From contig JAISAK010000074.1 in the NCBI GenBank assembly GCA_031266695.1, forward strand, positions 1 through 10,593: DNA of 10,593 nt, given 5' to 3'. Source of the stretch: Treponema sp. (GTDB taxonomy: Bacteria > Spirochaetota > Spirochaetia > Treponematales > Breznakiellaceae). Both the position numbers and the translations under genes were made by a program. The notes under the pieces were generated by a model. It did not search any database, was not told where the DNA came from, and was given only the letters and a program-made list of their open reading frames with translations. Below, in pieces: positions 6,338 to 10,593 of the stretch (the stretch's first letter is position 1; the number at the start of each line of letters is the position of its first letter).

Positions 6338-7783
6338 ATGGCTGTAAGTACATTCAAGCGCGGACTGCGCCTTCCCACCAGGAAGCATGCCACCGAAGGA
6401 AAGCCTGTTGAGCTTGTCCCGGTTCCAAAACAGGTGGTCATTCCGATAAACCAGCATTTCGGGGCGCCGAACAAGGCGCTGGTCAATGTGGGCGATCACG
6501 TTGTGCGGGGGCAAAAAATTGCCGACGCCGCCGCGCCCGGCCCCATGACCGTACCGGTTCACGCGTCAATTACCGGGATCGTAAAAAAAATCGAACCCCG
6601 AACCCAGTCCAACAATACCGACGGGCTTTGCGTTGTTATTGAGGCTCCGCCCCGGGAAACAGCCGGGGATTCTCCGGAAGGGGAAAAACCGGCGGACCTC
6701 TTTATGCCGCCCCTGGATCCTTTTGCCTGCACAAAAGAGGAAGCCCTTGCGCGGATACGCGAAGCGGGAATCCTCGGCATGGGCGGCGCGGGTTTTCCTT
6801 CCCACGTTAAGCTCTCTCCTCCCCCGGACAAGCCCATTGACACCATCATAGCCGACGGCGCGGAGTGCGAACCTTATCTTACCACCGACGAGGCGGCAAT
6901 GAGCGAAAAGCCCCATCTGCTTGTCAAGGGCCTTGCCATTGTGATGAAGATCACCGGGGTCAACCGCGCCATCATCGGCATGGAAGACAACAAGGAAAAA
7001 CTCATCCCCATGATCGAGCGGGAACTGCGGCTGGAAAATGCCCCTGCCGGTATTTCAATCGGGCTTTGCCGTACCCTCTACCCCCAGGGCGGCGAAAAAA
7101 TGCTGATCACCGCCCTCACCGGCAGGGAAGTACCCTCCGGCGGCCTGCCTATGGATGTGGGCTGCATCGTGCAAAACGTCGGCACCCTTATCGCCATTGC
7201 CGAGGCCTTTACCCTGGGCAAGCCCCTCATTGACCGGGACCTCACCGTGTCGGGCGGCGCGTGCAGGACTCCGAAAAATATCCGTGCGCCCATAGGCACC
7301 CTCCTCAAGGATCTTCCGCCTGAGTTTATGGATATTGACCATGACCGGCTTGCGAAGATACTGTTCGGCGGCCCCATGATGGGTACGGCTGTTCCTTCCC
7401 TGGAAGTGCCCGTTCAGAAAAACACCTCGGGAATTATTCTGATGACGAAAGAAGAAACCATCGTCGCGGCCGAAGGTTCCTGTATACGCTGCTGCCGCTG
7501 TATACGCAACTGCCCCTGCCGGCTTTCCCCGGTGATCATGAACACCAGCCTCGAAGCGGACGATTTGGACTATGCTGTCGAGGCCGGCCTGATGGACTGC
7601 ATCGAATGCGGCAGCTGCGCCTATGTGTGTCCCGCGAGAATCAGGCTGGTGCAGCGCTTTCGGGTCGGCAAGCAGCGCCTGCGGATTCGACAGCAGGCAG
7701 CCCGGGCCGCCGCGGAAGCGGCAGCCGTGCGGCAGATGGGCGCGGGGGCCGCGGTCCCCGCCGGAGCCGCGGCCAAAAACTAA
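6338..7783 (+). CDS. rnfC: Rnf complex subunit RnfC (NAD(H)-binding, two [4Fe-4S] clusters)
   Basis: 481 residues. RnfC is the peripheral cytoplasmic subunit of the Rnf ferredoxin:NAD+ oxidoreductase, where NAD(H) exchanges electrons with the complex. Visible in order: the RnfC N-terminal domain (FKRGLRLPTRKHA, with a biotinyl/lipoyl-like VGDHVVRGQKIADAAAPG); the Nqo1-like flavin/nucleotide fold with GILGMGGAGFPSHVK (144 onward), DGAECEPYLTTDE (173 onward), PQGGEK (249-254) and SGGLPMDVGC; and two clusters CxxCxxCxxxCP at C382/385/388/392 and C421/424/427/431. Additional cysteines C386 and C394 sit inside or beside the first motif. The C-terminal 35 residues are alanine-rich. The frame is open from ATG 6302, but the start at 6338 has AAGGAGA seven bases upstream and gives the expected MAVSTFKRG start. 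It is the first gene of the rnfCDGEA run, and its stop overlaps the rnfD ribosome site. Confidence 0.95.
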   Translation: MAVSTFKRGLRLPTRKHATEGKPVELVPVPKQVVIPINQHFGAPNKALVNVGDHVVRGQKIADAAAPGPMTVPVHASITGIVKKIEPRTQSNNTDGLCVVIEAPPRETAGDSPEGEKPADLFMPPLDPFACTKEEALARIREAGILGMGGAGFPSHVKLSPPPDKPIDTIIADGAECEPYLTTDEAAMSEKPHLLVKGLAIVMKITGVNRAIIGMEDNKEKLIPMIERELRLENAPAGISIGLCRTLYPQGGEKMLITALTGREVPSGGLPMDVGCIVQNVGTLIAIAEAFTLGKPLIDRDLTVSGGACRTPKNIRAPIGTLLKDLPPEFMDIDHDRLAKILFGGPMMGTAVPSLEVPVQKNTSGIILMTKEETIVAAEGSCIRCCRCIRNCPCRLSPVIMNTSLEADDLDYAVEAGLMDCIECGSCAYVCPARIRLVQRFRVGKQRLRIRQQAARAAAEAAAVRQMGAGAAVPAGAAAKN

Positions 7784-7794
7784 GGAGTGCCTTC

Positions 7795-8949
7795 ATGGGA
7801 GAAATCAATACAGTGAATAAAGCGAAGCCTCAGGGCCCCGCGGACCAATTTTTGCCCCTGCTTGCGTCGAGCCCCCACATCGCCTCTCCGGTCAATTCCG
7901 CGGCACTGATGAAGAATATGCTTATCGCCCTGGGGCCGGTTTCGATTTACGGAATCGCGATCTTCGGGCTGCCCGCGCTGCTTAACATCGCGGTTTCGGT
8001 GTTAGCCGCCATAATTGCCGAAGCCCTGTTCAGGCTGCTTACCAAACAGCAGGCGCGGGTCGGGGATTTTTCCGCCGGCGTTACGGGCCTGCTCCTCGCG
8101 CTGATTATTCCGCCTTCTACTCCGCTTTGGATGACCGCCCTTGGGGCGATCTTCGCGGTAATTGTCGCCAAAGAATTTTTCGGCGGCCTGGGCGCCAACG
8201 TATTCAACCCGGCGCTCATCGGCCGCGCCTTCCTCCTTATGAGTTTTCCGGCGGACCTTACTACCTGGCATCAGCCGCAGAGGGGCTTTGTCCTCAGACT
8301 GACGGAAAGCATGACCGGCGCGGGCCTTGTGGACGGAATAAGCGGCGTTACCCCGCTGAGCTTAATCAAGACCGGCGCGGGCCTGGAAGCGGTGGGGAAA
8401 TTCTTCGGCGCCGCGGGGCTTTCTTCGTCGGACTCCTACTGGTCAACGATAAAGACCCTGTTCGTGGGTTTCCGCGCGGGCTGTACCGGCGAAACTTCAA
8501 TACTCCTGATCCTCGCCGCCTTTATCTTCCTGCTTGTGACAAAAACCATCGACTGGCGCGCGCCGGTTTCCATGACCGCGGCTGCTTTTCTCTGCTCCCT
8601 GGTTCTGGGGCTGGACCCTCTGTTCAGCGTGTTGAGCGGCGGACTTCTTTTCGGCGCGGTCTTCATGGCTACCGATTACGTCACCTCCCCGCTTACCGCC
8701 AGGGGGAAAATTCTTTTCGGAATAGGCGCGGGAATCATTTCCATTTTGATACGCAAATGGGGAACCTACCCCGAGGGCGTAAGCTACTCGATTCTTATCA
8801 TGAACGGCGTCACTCCCTTTCTGAATAAACTGCTGCCCCGAAAATACGGCTTCAGGCCGAAGAAAAAACCGGCGGCGGCGCCCAAGGCGCCCGGGCCCGC
8901 GGCGCCGACCGCAGCGTCCGCGCCTTCTTCCGCGGAGGCCGCAAAATGA
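7795..8949 (+). CDS. rnfD: Rnf complex subunit RnfD (membrane, covalent FMN)
   Basis: 384 residues. RnfD is a polytopic membrane subunit that carries a covalently bound FMN and helps couple electron flow to ion transport. The N-terminal signature SSPHIASPVNSAALMKNMLI and the core FFGGLGANVFNPALIGRAFL are typical. The flavinylation motif is present as DGISGVTPLS with T186 as the expected attachment site (the family usually has SGAT or SGVT). Several membrane spans follow. The last 30 residues are alanine- and proline-rich. The frame stays open upstream inside rnfC, but ATG 7795 is chosen for its AAGGAG site (7782-7787) with a 7-nt gap and because the upstream codons read in a shadow frame of rnfC. 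The stop overlaps the rnfG start as ATGA, implying translational coupling. Confidence 0.94.
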   Translation: MGEINTVNKAKPQGPADQFLPLLASSPHIASPVNSAALMKNMLIALGPVSIYGIAIFGLPALLNIAVSVLAAIIAEALFRLLTKQQARVGDFSAGVTGLLLALIIPPSTPLWMTALGAIFAVIVAKEFFGGLGANVFNPALIGRAFLLMSFPADLTTWHQPQRGFVLRLTESMTGAGLVDGISGVTPLSLIKTGAGLEAVGKFFGAAGLSSSDSYWSTIKTLFVGFRAGCTGETSILLILAAFIFLLVTKTIDWRAPVSMTAAAFLCSLVLGLDPLFSVLSGGLLFGAVFMATDYVTSPLTARGKILFGIGAGIISILIRKWGTYPEGVSYSILIMNGVTPFLNKLLPRKYGFRPKKKPAAAPKAPGPAAPTAASAPSSAEAAK

Positions 8950-9587
8950 GCAAAACCGGAAATTTCTCGGGAATGATCAAGCTTGGCCTTATCCTTGCCT
9001 GCTTTGCGACAGCGGCCTGTGTCATGCTGGCCTTTGTGTATTCCGCCACGGCGAAGATCATCGCCCAGCGCCAGCAGACCGATCTGGAAGATTCGCTTAA
9101 AGATCTCTTCCCCGGCGCGGATACTTTCAGGGAAGTGTCGGACATAAAAAGTTCCGACCCGTCGGTCAGCATAGAAACTCAGTACGAGGCCCTGCGCGGC
9201 AGCGAAAGAACCGGCGCCGCCCTGCGGGTCTCGCGGGCCAGCTACGGCGGCCCCATAAAAGTGCTTGTCGGCGTCGGCGTTGACGGAAAAATCACCGGGG
9301 TGAAAATTTTGGAACATTCCGATACGCCGGGGCTGGGGGCGAACGCGGAATCCCCATTCTACTTTGTAGACCGTGACAGGGGCATCACCTTTTACGGCCA
9401 GTTTACGGGAAAACCGGTAAAGGATCCCTTTGAAGTAAAGGGAGACCTTGCCGCAATTACCGCGTCCACCATTACAAGCAGCGCGGTAAGCGCCGCGGTT
9501 AAAGCGGCGGGCCTTGGGGCTGCCGCGTGGTTTAGCGGCACGGAAACCGGTGCGGTTTCGGGAGTACCGGAAGGAGGGGCGCAATGA
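8946..9587 (+). CDS. rnfG: Rnf complex subunit RnfG (FMN-binding domain protein)
   Basis: 213 residues, normal length. One N-terminal membrane helix (about residues 10-32) anchors a globular domain on the outer face of the inner membrane. The family binds FMN covalently through a threonine, and RnfG passes electrons within the Rnf complex. The FMN-binding domain is clear: KVLVGVGVDGKITGVKILEH, then SDTPGLGANAES and FYGQFTGKPV. The attachment region reads AAITASTITSSAVSAAV with T175 as the acceptor candidate. The usual Dxx[S/T]GAT pattern is changed: the aspartate is alanine, and GAT is AST. A GGAGG site lies seven bases before the ATG, and both ends overlap neighbours by 4 bp. Confidence 0.92.
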   Translation: MSKTGNFSGMIKLGLILACFATAACVMLAFVYSATAKIIAQRQQTDLEDSLKDLFPGADTFREVSDIKSSDPSVSIETQYEALRGSERTGAALRVSRASYGGPIKVLVGVGVDGKITGVKILEHSDTPGLGANAESPFYFVDRDRGITFYGQFTGKPVKDPFEVKGDLAAITASTITSSAVSAAVKAAGLGAAAWFSGTETGAVSGVPEGGAQ

Positions 9588-10300
9588 AACAACTGTTCCG
9601 TATTTTTACCAACGGCCTTGTCCGGGAGAACCCTCTTCTGGTATTGATGATTGGCATCTGTTCCAGCCTTGCCGTAACCACCGCGGTTGCCAACGGAATT
9701 GGGATGGGTCTTTCCATGACCTTCGTACTCCTCATGTCGGAACTGGTCATCAGCATTTTCAGAAAACTTATTCCCGATTCGATCCGTATTCCGGTTTTTA
9801 TCATCATCATCGCGGCCTTTACCACGGTAATTGATTATGTGCTTAAAGCCTGGTTTCCGGATCTTTCAAAGGCGATGGGCGTCTTCATTCCCCTCATTGT
9901 AGTAAACTGCATCATCATGGGCCGGGTTGAGGGCTTCGCTTCCAAACAGCCCGTGGGAAACGTTGTCGCCGACGCTCTGGGCATGGGCCTGGGCTACACC
10001 TGGGTTCTTACCGGCATTTCCCTGATACGCGAAATTCTCGGCTGCGGCGCCATACTCGGCATGCAGGTGTTCCCCGCAAGCTACCAGCCCATCCTTTTCT
10101 TTGTGCTGCCGCCGGGGGGCTTCTTTGTATTCTCGCTGTTTATTGCGCTTAACATCTACATCAAGTCCCGGCTTAAGGCTCCGGCCGTCCCGGTGGAATC
10201 GGGCGGTTCCGGCGGTCACTGCGGATCGGCCGGTTCCGCGGAGGGGCGGGATTCGCCGGGCACAGACGGAGTCCGCGGCCGTCACGGAGGGCAGGCATGA
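9584..10300 (+). CDS. rnfE: Rnf complex subunit RnfE (membrane iron-sulfur core)
   Basis: 238 residues; the NqrD homologue, a polytopic inner-membrane subunit. In the Rnf/Nqr family RnfE and RnfA are inverted-topology partners that hold a [2Fe-2S] cluster inside the membrane between conserved cysteines. Both expected cysteines are here: C26 in MIGICSSLAVT and C109 in VVNCIIMGRVE. Other hallmarks are SELVISIFRKLIPDSIRIP and the late LREI-like helix (SLIREILGCGAIL). After the last membrane helix (about residue 190) comes a glycine-rich, charged tail of about 40 residues that is unusual for the family. AAGGAGG at 9571-9577 precedes the ATG by six bases. The start and stop both form ATGA overlaps. 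Confidence 0.94.
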   Translation: MKQLFRIFTNGLVRENPLLVLMIGICSSLAVTTAVANGIGMGLSMTFVLLMSELVISIFRKLIPDSIRIPVFIIIIAAFTTVIDYVLKAWFPDLSKAMGVFIPLIVVNCIIMGRVEGFASKQPVGNVVADALGMGLGYTWVLTGISLIREILGCGAILGMQVFPASYQPILFFVLPPGGFFVFSLFIALNIYIKSRLKAPAVPVESGGSGGHCGSAGSAEGRDSPGTDGVRGRHGGQA

Positions 10301-10593
10301 ATCTTTTCAAAATATTTCTTTCGGCTTTTCTTATCGACAATGTTGTGCTGATGCGCTTTATTGCCCTTTGTCCCTTCATCGGCATGAGTACCGACGAGGA
10401 CAAATCAATCGGCATGGGCCTGGCGGTTACTTTTGTTACGGTGCTTGCCACCTGTGTCACCTGGCCTGTTTACAAATTCATTCTGGAACCGCTGGGCCTT
10501 GTTTTTCTGCAGCTATTGGTTTTTATTCTGGTCATAGCCGCCCTTGTGCAGCTTGTCGAATTTTACCTGAAAAAATCGGCGCCCGCCCTGTAC
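10297..10593 (+). CDS. rnfA: Rnf complex subunit RnfA, N-terminal part (cut by window)
   Basis: The first 99 codons of RnfA, the NqrE homologue and membrane partner of RnfE. The opening FLIDNVVLMRFIALCPFIGM matches the family signature, with C25 as the expected ligand of the membrane iron-sulfur cluster. KSIGMGLAVTFV is also characteristic. GGAGG (10286-10290) lies six bases upstream and the ATG overlaps the rnfE stop. The gene continues past the window, so its end was not seen; rnfB would be expected next. Confidence 0.93.
   Translation, partial: MNLFKIFLSAFLIDNVVLMRFIALCPFIGMSTDEDKSIGMGLAVTFVTVLATCVTWPVYKFILEPLGLVFLQLLVFILVIAALVQLVEFYLKKSAPALY

Noticed and set aside
8784..9584. 266-codon open frame antisense to rnfD/rnfG
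   Set aside because: It spans the end of one real gene and all of another; no start signal and no family resemblance.

Overview
The window is about 10.6 kb of GC-rich, densely packed bacterial chromosome. It looks spirochaetal, most likely a Treponema-type (Treponematales) organism. This is inferred from the rnfCDGE-A order, the small PrsW-like membrane protein, the large cytoplasmic TPR protein and the codon and GC style; no phylogenetic marker was tested, so the assignment is tentative. I see no rRNA, tRNA, CRISPR array, insertion sequence or phage gene.

Left part (1-4559): a membrane-anchored extracellular solute-binding protein of an ABC sugar-type importer is read leftwards and runs off the window edge. 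Four bases from its start, read rightwards, begins an 887-residue protein with a concanavalin/LamG-like N-terminal domain, a long TPR array and an eight-cysteine C-terminal zinc-binding module. Its 3' end overlaps, tail to tail, a leftward shikimate kinase-like gene.

Middle part (4560-6337): a 37-bp divergent spacer with overlapping back-to-back -10 elements separates the kinase from a rightward PrsW-like intramembrane protease gene. A clear sigma-70-type promoter then precedes rlmB, a 23S rRNA 2'-O-ribose methyltransferase. A 209-bp AT-rich spacer follows, holding a candidate promoter, a small inverted repeat and a GC-rich 22-nt palindrome.

Right part (6338-10593): rnfC, rnfD, rnfG, rnfE and the first 99 codons of rnfA, tightly coupled. 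The rnfC stop overlaps the rnfD ribosome binding site, and each later junction is a 4-bp ATGA overlap. They encode the Rnf ion-pumping ferredoxin:NAD+ oxidoreductase. RnfC docks NAD(H) and carries two [4Fe-4S] clusters, RnfD and RnfG carry flavins, and RnfE and RnfA form the membrane iron-sulfur core. The catalytic and cofactor residues are present, except that the RnfG flavinylation motif is degenerate. RnfC, RnfD and RnfE also carry low-complexity C-terminal tails.

Most of the window is recognisable. The least explained items are the TPR/zinc protein and its head-to-head arrangement with the binding protein, the kinase lacking the usual shikimate-binding arginine, the altered RnfG motif and the palindromes ahead of rnfC.
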